From Lachnospiraceae bacterium (lineage in GTDB: Bacteria > Bacillota > Clostridia > Lachnospirales > Lachnospiraceae), in assembly GCA_021202635.1 (NCBI GenBank), contig JAJQCQ010000044.1:1-64000 (forward strand): DNA of 64,000 nt, written 5' to 3'. A program made the position numbers and the translations under genes. This document shows positions 51,440-60,715 of the stretch, one piece after another (the first letter of the stretch is position 1; each line of letters starts with the position of its first letter). A model generated the notes under the pieces. That model ran no database searches, had not been told where the DNA came from, and saw only the letters and a list, made by a program, of their open reading frames with translations.

Positions 51440-52312
51440 ATGTGGTACAGAGAGGAATTAAAGACGCGGGCAAAGAACGCGATCGGACGAAACTACTGGA
51501 GATGTGTGCTGGTCGCACTGGTCCTGATGCTTTTTGTCTCAACGGATTACAAAAGCAATAACAGCAGCAGTGATAACACCAGCTCCTCTGACACGTTATC
51601 GGAAGACCTGTACGACCCTGCGCTCTATGACCCGGATCACATTTCCATCGAGATCGGCGATGAAGAGGAAGCGGATGTCTCCGGTATGTTTTCTGAATAC
51701 GGATGGATGAAATATCCCCTGAGAATCGGATCGACGATTCTTTCTTCCACGCTGCCGCTTGTCCGCGGGATCTGGCTGCTGTTACAGACAGCGGCCGGGG
51801 CTCTTATTACCGCCGGACTCATCCTCGTGGCCCTGGTATGCAGTATTCTTGTGACCCCCTTGCTGGAAATTGGCGGCTGCCGTTTTTTTATGGACAATGC
51901 ATGGGCGGATTCTCAGCGTGCCCCTGTCCGGTGTGGCCTTCTTCTGTCCGCGTTTCATAACGGTTCCTACTGGAACGCGGTGGCGACGCAGTTCAGGCGA
52001 AAGCTTTTCCTGTTTCTGTGGTCGCTGCTTTTTGTGATTCCCGGGATTATAAAATCCTATGAATACTGCATGATCCCCTATCTGCTGGCGGATTTTCCGG
52101 ATCTGTCTCCGGATGAGGCATTCCGGATCAGTCAGGAAATGATGGACGGAAACAAATGGGATACCTTTGTCCTGGATCTGTCCTTCCTCGGCTGGGAGCT
52201 TCTCAGCTCCGTGACGCTCGGGATTGCGGGCATTCTGTTTGTCAATCCGTATCAGTACGCGACAAAGGCGGAGCTTTATCTGGTGTTGAAAGAGCAGCAC
52301 AGATTAGAGTGA
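51440..52312 (+). CDS. DUF975 family membrane protein
   Basis: A 290-residue protein that starts with the family block MWYREELKTRAKNAIGRNYWR. AGGAGGACGGGAT precedes this ATG, so the 73 upstream residues in the track are not coding. Five to six helices follow, with a Ser/Asp/Glu-rich loop at residues 40-85, and KSYEYCMIPYLLADFPDLSPDEAFRIS and FLGWELLSSVTLGIAGILFVNPYQYATKAELY, both diagnostic of DUF975. Function unknown; members occur singly in Firmicutes. Confidence 0.88.
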   Translation: MWYREELKTRAKNAIGRNYWRCVLVALVLMLFVSTDYKSNNSSSDNTSSSDTLSEDLYDPALYDPDHISIEIGDEEEADVSGMFSEYGWMKYPLRIGSTILSSTLPLVRGIWLLLQTAAGALITAGLILVALVCSILVTPLLEIGGCRFFMDNAWADSQRAPVRCGLLLSAFHNGSYWNAVATQFRRKLFLFLWSLLFVIPGIIKSYEYCMIPYLLADFPDLSPDEAFRISQEMMDGNKWDTFVLDLSFLGWELLSSVTLGIAGILFVNPYQYATKAELYLVLKEQHRLE

Positions 52313-52371
52313 CCTGTAATGGCATCCGCCTAATTAAAATCGCCGCTTGGCCGGAGTGTGACCAGTCACCA
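52307..52371. repeat. GTGACC motif pair after the DUF975 gene
   Basis: GAGTGACCTGTAAT at the end of the gene and GTGTGACCAGTCACC at 52356-52370. These are further, decayed copies of the interspersed motif. Confidence 0.35.
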
Positions 52372-52428
52372 CACGGCATCGCCTGGACAGAACACGAAAA
52401 CAGCCACATGCCAGTGCAAAGAAGACAG

Positions 52429-53397
52429 TCAGGCATTCCCGATTAACATTCTCTCCAGCTCTCTCGCAGCGACACTGAGCGGGTCATCCGCGCGCTTTAT
52501 GAGACAGATGGCTCTGCGCGGAAGCGGTTTTTCCAAAGTAAGCCGGCAGATGCCGGAGGAATTCCAGGCATCTGTCACATTCTCATTTCTTCCGGCAGAA
52601 TGCAGCACATCCTGAGGCGGCTCGCTTTGCATTCCCATCTCCTGCTCTACAAATTTCTCCGGCACAATGCCGATTCCCAGGTTGCTTTTCACAAGCGGCA
52701 GAATCTGGTCGGCTGTGGTGACTTCAATATCCGGCCGCAGCGTCACTCCCTGGTTTTCAAAAAACCGGGTCAGAAACTGATAGGTGTAGGTCTGCGCGTT
52801 CAGACAGATCAGCGGAAGCTCCATCAGCTCCGCATAGGTAATCGTCTTTTGCTGCAGAAAGCGAAAGGTTTCTCCACACACAAAAATTTCCTGGATATGA
52901 GAAATCTCCCTCATTTTCAGCGATTTCGGAACAGCATCCGGCGCCGGCGCAGTCACGACGGCAAAGTCCGCGAGGCTGTTTTTTACGGCTTCGATTGCCT
53001 GATAAATCGTAAAATTAGCCAGCCGGATCCGTACCTTCGGATAGAGAAGGCGGTACTGCTCCAGCACAGGAAGCATATGGCAGCGCAGCGCAATCTCACT
53101 GGCCGCAATCGCGACCGTGCCGCTGTGCAGACTCCGGTCGGAAGCAATCTCCCTCTCGCCTGTCTGCAGATGTTCCACAGCTACTTCCACATGCGCATAC
53201 AGCTTTTCTCCCTCCGGCGTCAGCCGGATTCCCCTTGGGGAACGCACAAACAGCTTACAGCCGAGCTGATCCTCCAGCTTATTGATGACCTTTGTCACAT
53301 TCGGCTGCCCTTTCTCCATGGCTTCGGCCGCCTTCGAGATCGTTCCGCATTTCGCCACATAGTAAAAGGCTTTATAGTAATCATAAGAAATGTCCAT
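52429..53397 (-). CDS. LysR-family transcriptional regulator
   Basis: A 322-residue LysR protein. HTH at residues 5-65 (FYYVAKCGTISKAAEAMEKGQPNVTKVINKLEDQLGCKLF). The effector domain includes GTVAIAASEIALRCHMLP and NLGIGIVPEKFV. The C-terminal 50 residues are longer than usual. It is divergent from a MATE exporter whose promoter carries a LysR-type box, so regulation of that exporter is likely. Confidence 0.9.
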   Translation of the reverse strand: MDISYDYYKAFYYVAKCGTISKAAEAMEKGQPNVTKVINKLEDQLGCKLFVRSPRGIRLTPEGEKLYAHVEVAVEHLQTGEREIASDRSLHSGTVAIAASEIALRCHMLPVLEQYRLLYPKVRIRLANFTIYQAIEAVKNSLADFAVVTAPAPDAVPKSLKMREISHIQEIFVCGETFRFLQQKTITYAELMELPLICLNAQTYTYQFLTRFFENQGVTLRPDIEVTTADQILPLVKSNLGIGIVPEKFVEQEMGMQSEPPQDVLHSAGRNENVTDAWNSSGICRLTLEKPLPRRAICLIKRADDPLSVAARELERMLIGNA

Positions 53398-53451
53398 CTC
53401 TGTACGCTCCGGTTATGTTTTTTTTGAATAATCATTATTTTCTTTATATAT

Positions 53452-53480
53452 TTGAAATATAATCATGACCCGATTATAAT
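53452..53480 (+). promoter_or_regulatory. MATE promoter with embedded LysR box
   Basis: TTGAAA and TATAAT, 17 bp apart. The spacer contains ATAATC-N7-GATTAT (53459-53477), an inverted repeat of the LysR T-N11-A type that overlaps the -10 box. Confidence 0.6.
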
Positions 53481-53585
53481 GGGAAACTGTGTGAATTTCA
53501 AGAGCAGGTTTTCTTCACTCCATGGACACGCACGCATACGGGTTCGGAGCGAAAAAACATAATTGCAGAAAGGGAGTATCGTTCT

Positions 53586-54950
53586 ATGAATAAAAATCCT
53601 GGTAAAACTCGAAACAGGGATCTCACTGTGGGAGACCCCGGAAAGGTTCTCTGGCAATTTTGTCTGCCCCTGTTTGGCAGCATTATTTTTCAGCAGCTTT
53701 ATAACATCGCCGACAGTCTCGTAGCCGGCAAGTTCATTGGCGAAAACGCGCTGGCCGCCGTCGGCAACAGCTATGAGGTGACGCTGATCTTTATCGCCTT
53801 CGCCTTCGGCTGCAACATGGGCTGTTCGGTGATCGTCTCTCAGCTGTTCGGGGCACATGACTATAAAAATATGAAGACTGCTGTGTCCACCGCCTGGATC
53901 GCCAGCGCAGTGCTCTGTGTCCTTTTGATGATCCTCGGACTCATCGGCTGCGGTGCTCTGCTCCGTCTGATTCAGACGCCGGATGAGGTGTTCGCGGACT
54001 CCAGGCTCTATCTGAATATTTACATCTGGGGGCTGCCGTTCGTCTTCTTCTATAATATTTCGACCGGTATTTTTTCCGCACTCGGTGATTCGAAGACTCC
54101 GTTTGTATTTCTGGCAGCATCCTCGACCTCTAATATTGCCGTAGATATCTTTTTTGTCACGGTGCTTCAGATGGGCGTCGCCGGAGTCGCCTGGGCGACC
54201 TTCCTATGCCAGGGCGTCAGCTGTGTGCTGGCGGTTCTTGTCGTAGCCAGACGCATGAAAGCCATCCCCGGCGCCGAAAAAGCTCCGCTCTTTTCCGTGC
54301 GCCTTCTGAAACGGATCACCGTCATCGCAGTGCCCAGCATCCTGCAACAGAGCTTTATCTCGGTCGGAAATATCATGATTCAGAGTGTCATCAACAGCTT
54401 TGGCACCGGCGTGATGGCCGGCTACTCGGCTGCCGTCAAGCTGAACAACCTGGTCATTACCTCCTTTACCACGCTGGGGAATGGCATCTCCAACTATACC
54501 GCGCAGAACATCGGCTCCGGAAAGCGTCCCCGCGTAAAGGATGGCTTCCGGGCCGGTGTAAAAATGGTCTGGCTGATCAGTCTTCCTCTGGCTCTCCTGT
54601 ACTTTGTATTCGGCAAATATCTGCTGTATCTGTTTCTGGATGAACCGACCGAAACCGCGCTGCAGACCGGAATGACCTACCTGCGGATTCTCTCGCCGTT
54701 CTACTTTATCGTCTCAGTAAAACTCGTCGCAGACGGAATCCTGAAAGGCGCCAGCATGATGACGCGCTTCATGATCTCCACCTTTACGGACCTGATTCTC
54801 CGGGTCTCCCTCGCCATCCTGCTCGCAAAGACCAGCCTCGGGGCAACCGGGATCTGGTGTGCGTGGCCCGTCGGATGGACGATCGGAACCCTGCTGTCTG
54901 TGTGGTTCTACCGTGCGGGGTTTGCGAAAAAAATAGAGACATTCAAGTAG
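53586..54950 (+). CDS. MATE-family efflux transporter
   Basis: A 454-residue exporter with 12 helices. LWQFCLPLFGSIIFQQLYNIADSLVAGKFIGENALAAVGNSYEVT in outline is the typical MATE opening, and ITVIAVPSILQQSFISVGNIMIQSVIN opens the second half. It belongs to a different subgroup from the MATE at 31866. A hairpin AGAGACA/TGTCTCT spans the stop codon. Divergent LysR regulator upstream. Confidence 0.92.
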   Translation: MNKNPGKTRNRDLTVGDPGKVLWQFCLPLFGSIIFQQLYNIADSLVAGKFIGENALAAVGNSYEVTLIFIAFAFGCNMGCSVIVSQLFGAHDYKNMKTAVSTAWIASAVLCVLLMILGLIGCGALLRLIQTPDEVFADSRLYLNIYIWGLPFVFFYNISTGIFSALGDSKTPFVFLAASSTSNIAVDIFFVTVLQMGVAGVAWATFLCQGVSCVLAVLVVARRMKAIPGAEKAPLFSVRLLKRITVIAVPSILQQSFISVGNIMIQSVINSFGTGVMAGYSAAVKLNNLVITSFTTLGNGISNYTAQNIGSGKRPRVKDGFRAGVKMVWLISLPLALLYFVFGKYLLYLFLDEPTETALQTGMTYLRILSPFYFIVSVKLVADGILKGASMMTRFMISTFTDLILRVSLAILLAKTSLGATGIWCAWPVGWTIGTLLSVWFYRAGFAKKIETFK

Positions 54951-55001
54951 TGTCTCTGTCTGCAAAAGCTGAATCCGTGTTCGACATTTTTCAATTCATC
55001 C

Positions 55002-55030
55002 TTGCCTTTTTACAGATTCCCGTTTATACT
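55002..55030 (+). promoter_or_regulatory. Promoter of the TerB-ATPase-helicase operon
   Basis: TTGCCT and TATACT with a 17-bp spacer; the TerB start codon is 56 bp downstream with AAGGAGG before it. Confidence 0.6.
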
Positions 55031-55085
55031 ACTGTAAAAGTACATACGTTCGCATCGAATCAGAAAACGCGGGAAAGGAGGCTGT

Positions 55086-56612
55086 ATGGACGATTTCGAC
55101 TATACACAGGATGGATTTTCTTACGAGGACGAGCCCATCCGCCTTTCCCCGGAGCAAACGAAGAATCTGCCGCCGAAGGAATACCGCCAGATGCGTTCCC
55201 TGGCTTTCGGTTCTCCGTTTTCCCGGAATTACGATGCGAAGATTTTTTATCTTCAGGCCAGATATATGGAAGCGTTTGAGGATGACTGTCCCTACGACCG
55301 GGAAGTACGCCATTATTTTCCAACCTACCAGAGTCTGTCTACCGCGGAGCTGCGGGGATATTTTACCTGGCGTACCCGGCTGCGCCACGGAGAGCTCACG
55401 AAGACGTCTCTGACCTATGCTTACCTCTATGTCTATGAGCTTTTGCATCAGATTGGTGCATCTACCGCGGAAGAAGGTCTGGAAAATCTGATCTGGTTTT
55501 ATGAGAAGTACCGCAGTCTGGATCCGGATATCCGGGGCTATACAGAACAGTGGATCATAGATTATGCCGTCTATTATAATCAGCCTGTGGAGAAGATTCG
55601 GGCGTACACACTTCTTGACTCTGATGAAGATTTGTACACGCTGCTGCATTATGACGCGGTCCGCGATGAAGAATTGTTTCCGGCCATTCTGAGGCTTTCC
55701 AAATACCATCTGGAAAGTTCCAAAGCGTTTAAACAGTATCCGGAAGAACTGAAGCAGGTCATCACAGCCGCATATCGAAGGCTGAATGAGTATTATCAAA
55801 AACGCTACCAGAAAACCTGGGCGGAAAAATTATATGGTGCCGGTTCAGTGGAAATCCGCTATGCCCCTTTTCAGCATGCCGTATTCTACGATCGGGGGCA
55901 ACGGGAGCATTACGAATACCATCTTGGTCCGCTGCAATGTTATCGCTGCGAACAAAATCGCTGGAGCAGCTGGCGGTACTGCATGCCGCCTCTGCGGAAT
56001 CCGGAATTGGGGGTGTTTGTCCGCGCAGCTGACCGCCTGTTCCGGGAAGAGCGGGGGATTCATCCTTCGCTGAAGGCCGGCGATGAGACCAAAACCATGG
56101 AAAAATTCATTCGCGAGGCGATTGCAGATCAGAAGAAAACTGCCCGGCCCAGAATTGAGTTTGACCTGAGCCTGTTAGGCGATATCCGCAGAAGCTCCAA
56201 GGCCATCGGGCAAAAGCTAATGACGGAGGAGGAGCGGTATACTGAGAAAGAAGACCAGGCAAAAAACATACACGACGCAGAGGCACAGCAAACGCGGCCG
56301 CATACACTCTTCGAACATGACGCCGAACAATATCATTATACAGAAAATAAAGCTTCTGTTCAGCCTGCGAGCTGCACCATCGACACCTGCCCGCTCTCCG
56401 GCGACGAGCTGCGCTTCATGCAGCTTCTGCTCTATGGCGGAGACCTGCCCGGTTTTCTGTCAGAAACGCACCGCATGGCTTCGCTTCTGGCGGAATCTGT
56501 GAATGAGAAGCTGTACGATACTTTTGCGGATACCGTGATTGAGTTCGACGGTGATACACCGATGATTGTGGAAGATTATCTGGACGATCTGAAAGGAATG
56601 ATACCAAGTTGA
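55086..56612 (+). CDS. TerB-N / TerB-C domain protein
   Basis: A 508-residue protein. The first 300 residues match TerB-N: PPKEYRQMRSLAF, FYLQARYMEAFEDDCPYDREVRHYFPTYQSLSTAELRGYFTWRTRLRHGE in outline, then helical repeats. A charged linker (residues 370-430) leads to a TerB-C-like end (LSGDELRFMQLLLYGGDLPGFLSETHRMASLLAESVNEKLYDTF in outline) finishing in DTPMIVEDYLDDLKGMI. These domains are associated with membrane stress and with DNA-processing ATPase/helicase partners. It opens a three-gene operon and its stop overlaps the start of the next gene. Confidence 0.87.
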   Translation: MDDFDYTQDGFSYEDEPIRLSPEQTKNLPPKEYRQMRSLAFGSPFSRNYDAKIFYLQARYMEAFEDDCPYDREVRHYFPTYQSLSTAELRGYFTWRTRLRHGELTKTSLTYAYLYVYELLHQIGASTAEEGLENLIWFYEKYRSLDPDIRGYTEQWIIDYAVYYNQPVEKIRAYTLLDSDEDLYTLLHYDAVRDEELFPAILRLSKYHLESSKAFKQYPEELKQVITAAYRRLNEYYQKRYQKTWAEKLYGAGSVEIRYAPFQHAVFYDRGQREHYEYHLGPLQCYRCEQNRWSSWRYCMPPLRNPELGVFVRAADRLFREERGIHPSLKAGDETKTMEKFIREAIADQKKTARPRIEFDLSLLGDIRRSSKAIGQKLMTEEERYTEKEDQAKNIHDAEAQQTRPHTLFEHDAEQYHYTENKASVQPASCTIDTCPLSGDELRFMQLLLYGGDLPGFLSETHRMASLLAESVNEKLYDTFADTVIEFDGDTPMIVEDYLDDLKGMIPS

Positions 56613-57931
56613 AGATACCAAAACGAATTGCGAGCACCCTCATCAACGCCCTGAAGGGCGGGGTGGTGCCGCGTATTGGCTTACCTTATATTACGGTTGG
56701 TCGGGAAGCGGAGATCAATGCCCTGCTCCACGACGTGGAAATCATTGCCGATGGCGGGGCGGCATTTCGCTTTATCTCCGGCAAGTATGGGAGCGGCAAA
56801 AGCTTTCTTCTGCAGACCATCCGCAATTATGTCATGGATCGGAATTTTGTGGTGGTGGACGCTGACCTCTCCCCGGAGCGCCGTCTGCAGGGCACCAGAG
56901 GGCAGGGGCTTGCCACCTATAAGGAGCTGGTGCAAAATATGTCGGTCAAGACCCGCCCGGAAGGAGGCGCGCTGCCGCTGGTTCTGGACCGGTGGATCAA
57001 CAGCGTAGAAAGCGCCGTGGCCGCAGACACTGGTCTGTCTTACGATAACCCGGAGTTTTCTGCCCGGGTGCGTCAGAAAATATTCACCGTCATTAACGAC
57101 CTGAACGGCATGGTACACGGTTATGATTTTGCGCGGTTGCTGACCCTCTACTATCAGGCCTGTGTCAACGGCGAGGATAATACCAAAGCCAAGGTCATCC
57201 GCTGGTTCCGCGGAGAATACGCCACCAAAACAGAAGCCCGGCAGGATCTGGGCGTCAACGTCATCATCACGGATGACGACTGGTACGAATATATCAAGAT
57301 TTTCGCGGCCTTCCTAAAGGGCGCGGGCTATGCAGGAATGCTGGTGCTCATTGACGAGCTGGTGAATATCTATAAAATTCCCAACAGCATTACCCGGCAG
57401 TACAATTATGAAAAAATTCTCACCATGTACAACGACACCCTGCAGGGAAAGGCCCGCTACCTCGGCATTATCCTCTGTGGGACACCGCAGTGTATCGAAG
57501 ATACCAGAAGGGGTGTCTACAGCTACGAGGCCCTGCGCTCCCGGCTGACCGAGGGACGATTTGCCAGTGAGGATACGCGCGACCTGCTGGCACCGGTGAT
57601 TAAGCTCTCCCCTCTGACCAATGAGGAAATGCTGGTCCTCGTGGAAAAGCTCGCCGATATCCACGCACAGCTTTTTGGCTACGAGCAGCGGCTGACGCAG
57701 CAGGATCTCATCACCTTTATACAGATCGAATACAGCCGCGTGGGCGCCGACAGCCATATTACACCCAGAGAAATCATCCGGGACTTTATTGAGCTGATGG
57801 ATCTTCTCTATCAGAATTCAGACCTGGAGGTCGCCGCCCTCATGGGGTCGGAAGATTTCACCTACGCAAAGACGCCGCTGGAAGAACAGGCGGCGGACGA
57901 TCTGGGCGAATTTGCGGAATTTGAGCTATAA
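56609..57931 (+). CDS. BrxD-like P-loop ATPase (DUF2791)
   Basis: A 440-residue ATPase related to BrxD of BREX phage-defence systems. Walker A FISGKYGSGKSFLL is near residue 57 and Walker B GMLVLIDELVNIYKI near residue 250; SRQ-type segment SITRQYNYEKIL and GTPQCIEDTRRGVYSYEALRSRL are family blocks. It starts with TTG that overlaps the TerB stop (TTGA), with GAAAGGA upstream. No methyltransferase, PglZ or BrxC is seen, so it is not a standard BREX locus. Confidence 0.88.
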   Translation: MKIPKRIASTLINALKGGVVPRIGLPYITVGREAEINALLHDVEIIADGGAAFRFISGKYGSGKSFLLQTIRNYVMDRNFVVVDADLSPERRLQGTRGQGLATYKELVQNMSVKTRPEGGALPLVLDRWINSVESAVAADTGLSYDNPEFSARVRQKIFTVINDLNGMVHGYDFARLLTLYYQACVNGEDNTKAKVIRWFRGEYATKTEARQDLGVNVIITDDDWYEYIKIFAAFLKGAGYAGMLVLIDELVNIYKIPNSITRQYNYEKILTMYNDTLQGKARYLGIILCGTPQCIEDTRRGVYSYEALRSRLTEGRFASEDTRDLLAPVIKLSPLTNEEMLVLVEKLADIHAQLFGYEQRLTQQDLITFIQIEYSRVGADSHITPREIIRDFIELMDLLYQNSDLEVAALMGSEDFTYAKTPLEEQAADDLGEFAEFEL

Positions 57932-58072
57932 TGTCCCAGACATATCCTGATCGCAGCCGAGCCAGACAGGGCATATCGACTGAATCGAATGAGTATAGGA
58001 AACGGAACCCACAGGACAGGGCCTGCCCTGCCCAAGACTAAGGATATCCAACGAAGCAGAAAGTACAAAAAT

Positions 58073-60481
58073 ATGAACACCTTTGACCGTTACGCTCCCT
58101 TTATCCAGGATTATATCTACCAGAATGGCTGGGAATCCCTCCGTGCAGTCCAGGCAGCCGCAGCCGATGTGATTTTCAATACAGATGAGAACCTGCTGCT
58201 GTCCGCCTCCACGGCCTCCGGCAAAACAGAAGCGGCTTTTTTCCCGATTCTGACCCTGTTTACCGAAGACATGCCCTCTTCCGTGGGCGCGATCTACATC
58301 GGACCACTGAAAGCGCTGATCAACGATCAGTTTTCCCGCCTCAACGACCTGTGCCGGGAAGCCAATATTCCGGTCTGGCACTGGCACGGAGATGTGTCGC
58401 AGTCTCACAAAAACAAAATGATGAAGCACCCGTCCGGTATTTTGCAGATCACACCGGAAAGCCTGGAAGCGATGCTCCTGCATAAGCATTCTGCCATCAC
58501 GAAGCTCTTTGGCGACCTGCGTTTCATCGTCATCGATGAAATCCATTCCCTGATGCGCGGCGACCGCGGCGGCCAGACGCTGTGCCTGATCGAGCGTCTC
58601 TGCCGACAGGCAGGTGTGAATCCCCGGCGAATTGGTCTCTCCGCCACGATCGGCGACCCAAAAGAAGCAGGCGCCTTTCTGTCTGCGGGTACCGGACGAA
58701 AAACCATCATTCCAAAGCTTCCCCAGGGCGGCATCAAATGGCGGCTGTCCATGGAGCATTTTTATACCTTTCCACCGACCAATCCCGGTGCACCCACAAA
58801 AATTCATGGCCAGGTTCCGCAGGTAACCTCATCAGACATGGGCTCTTCCCTGTCCACGTCTGCAATGGCCGATAAAGAAAACATGGAACCCGAAGACGCC
58901 CTTTCCCCCAGAACGGACCTCGCGCCAAAGGAAGCCGATCCCGGCATTGGTTATATTTTCGAGCATACCAGAGGGAAAAAATGTCTGGTATTCGTCAATT
59001 CCAGAGAAGAGTGCGAAGCCGTCACTACGACACTTCGTCAGTACTGTGAGGCCAAAAATGAGCCGGACCGTTTTCTCATTCATCATGGCAACCTGTCCGA
59101 ATCCTACCGGCAGACAGCCGAGGCTGTCATGAAAGACGAAGAACAGTTCCAAACCACGGTGACGACTGCCACGCTGGAGCTGGGCATCGACATCGGCAGA
59201 CTGGAGCGGGCGTTTCAGATTGATGCGCCCTATACGGTATCTTCATTTTTACAGCGCATGGGTCGGACCGGACGGCGGGATCTGCCCCCGGAGATGTGGT
59301 TTGTCATGCGGGAAGAACCGCCGGAAGCGCGGGCGCTCCTGCCAGCCACCATTCCCTGGAAGCTGATCCAGGGAATCGCCCTCGTGCAGCTCTACCTGGA
59401 AGAGCGCTGGGTAGAGCCGCCGAAAATGGACGCCCTGCCCTACAGTCTGCTCTACCACCAGACCATGAGTACCCTCGCCTCCTGCGGCGAAATGACGCCG
59501 GCCGAGCTGGCCTCCCGCCTCCTGACGCTTCGCTACTTCCGCAAAATCACGCAGGAAGACTTTCGCATTCTTCTGCGGCACCTGCTGGAAACCGGACACA
59601 TTGAGCGGACTGAGGCTGGCGGCCTGATCGTCGGCCTGGCCGGAGAACGCGTCGTCAACAATTATAAGTTTTACGCGGTTTTTCAGGAAAACGAGGAATA
59701 CACCGTCCGCGCCGGTTCGGAAGAGCTTGGCACCATCGTAAAGCCGCCTCCTGCGGGAGAAAAAATCGCCATCGCCGGTCACGTCTGGCTGGTGGATGAG
59801 GTCGACCACAAGCGGCACATGGTCTACTGTGAAATGATCAAGGGAAAGGTTCCAGCCTATTTCGGCGAGGTTCCCGGAGACATCCACACCCGGATTCTGG
59901 AACGGATGCTGGGCGTCCTCTGTGAAGAAAAATCCTACCCTTACCTAATGAAAAATGCCCGGATCAGACTCGCCGCCGCCCGAACCTCCGCCAAAAATGC
60001 CGGGCTTGGCGAACGGTCGCTGATCTGCCTTGGCGGCAGTATGTATGCCCTGTTTCCCTGGCTTGGCACCTATGCCTTCCTGGCTCTGGAGCGTTTCCTG
60101 AAGCTTACCTGCGGCAAGCGCCTGGGCATCAAAGGAGTGGAAACGCCCCCTCGCCAAGGCTCGGCGGCAAGTCGCGCCGACCATGTGAAAAACGCTGCGC
60201 GTTTAGTCGGCGCTGTGGATTCCTCCCGCCCTTATTTCCTCCAGTTTGTCATGACCGTCTCTGAACGGGAATTCTGGACGATCCTCCGGGAGGAACTGAA
60301 TCAGCCCATTGACCCGATGAGCCTGGTCTATCCCAAGGAAGTACCCATCTTTGACAAGTATGATGAATACCTGCCGGAGGTGCTGGTGAAAAAAGGATTT
60401 GCTTACGGTGTGCTGGACATCGAAGAGATGAAAGAAAAAATGCTGCGGTTGTGTGAAAGGGAATTGCACAGTGGCACATGA
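58073..60481 (+). CDS. DEAD/DEAH helicase, Lhr/BrxHII-like
   Basis: An 802-residue superfamily 2 helicase. Motif I SASTASGKTEAAFF near residue 45, motif II FIVIDEIHSLMRGDRGG, motif III GLSATIGDP, motif IV LVFVNSREECEAV, motif V TTATLELGIDIGRL and motif VI FLQRMGRTGRRD are all present. The order and the long winged-helix C-terminus resemble Lhr-type helicases and the BrxH helicases of defence loci. The region between motifs III and IV has a Ser/Pro/Asp-rich insertion (residues 245-295). The ATG of MNTFDRYAPF was chosen; the ribosome binding site is weak and the gap of 140 bp after the ATPase gene is the only break in the operon. Confidence 0.9.
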   Translation: MNTFDRYAPFIQDYIYQNGWESLRAVQAAAADVIFNTDENLLLSASTASGKTEAAFFPILTLFTEDMPSSVGAIYIGPLKALINDQFSRLNDLCREANIPVWHWHGDVSQSHKNKMMKHPSGILQITPESLEAMLLHKHSAITKLFGDLRFIVIDEIHSLMRGDRGGQTLCLIERLCRQAGVNPRRIGLSATIGDPKEAGAFLSAGTGRKTIIPKLPQGGIKWRLSMEHFYTFPPTNPGAPTKIHGQVPQVTSSDMGSSLSTSAMADKENMEPEDALSPRTDLAPKEADPGIGYIFEHTRGKKCLVFVNSREECEAVTTTLRQYCEAKNEPDRFLIHHGNLSESYRQTAEAVMKDEEQFQTTVTTATLELGIDIGRLERAFQIDAPYTVSSFLQRMGRTGRRDLPPEMWFVMREEPPEARALLPATIPWKLIQGIALVQLYLEERWVEPPKMDALPYSLLYHQTMSTLASCGEMTPAELASRLLTLRYFRKITQEDFRILLRHLLETGHIERTEAGGLIVGLAGERVVNNYKFYAVFQENEEYTVRAGSEELGTIVKPPPAGEKIAIAGHVWLVDEVDHKRHMVYCEMIKGKVPAYFGEVPGDIHTRILERMLGVLCEEKSYPYLMKNARIRLAAARTSAKNAGLGERSLICLGGSMYALFPWLGTYAFLALERFLKLTCGKRLGIKGVETPPRQGSAASRADHVKNAARLVGAVDSSRPYFLQFVMTVSEREFWTILREELNQPIDPMSLVYPKEVPIFDKYDEYLPEVLVKKGFAYGVLDIEEMKEKMLRLCERELHSGT

Positions 60482-60508
60482 CCATTCCTGTCAGAGAGGT
60501 GACATTTT

Positions 60509-60568
60509 GTTACCGGTCACACCTGTAGTGTTGAAATCGCATGAATGGATCCTGGTGTGACCAGTAAC
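60509..60568. repeat. Inverted pair of GTGTGACC-GTAAC motifs
   Basis: GTTACCGGTCACACC and GGTGTGACCAGTAAC are 15-bp arms with one mismatch, 30 bp apart. This is the best-preserved copy of the interspersed element and lies just after the helicase stop codon. The gap 60482-60715 contains no gene. Confidence 0.65.
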
Positions 60569-60595
60569 GACATTTTCTGTTCTGCGACAAAACTG

Positions 60596-60623
60596 CAAAA
60601 AGGGGCTGTTTTTCACAGTCCCT
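60596..60623 (-). terminator. Terminator of the phosphoglucomutase-like gene
   Basis: AGGG-CTGT/ACAG-CCCT stem with a short loop, followed on the minus strand by TTTTTGC. It is about 95 bp past the stop codon. Confidence 0.65.
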
Positions 60624-60715
60624 CTTCTCTCATGCGCAGAGCCGGGCAAGGTGTTTTTCAGCTTATGCCGCACCCGGCCCGCGCTTATAGATGTTTTACA
60701 GACAGCGCTGAATTG

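Noticed and set aside
57926-58807. 293-residue minus-strand ORF opposite the helicase
   Set aside because: No recognisable domain; the helicase motifs on the plus strand are complete.
55086-60481. Complete BREX system
   Set aside because: BrxD-like and helicase genes are present but no PglX, PglZ, BrxC or BrxA/B, so the locus is not BREX.
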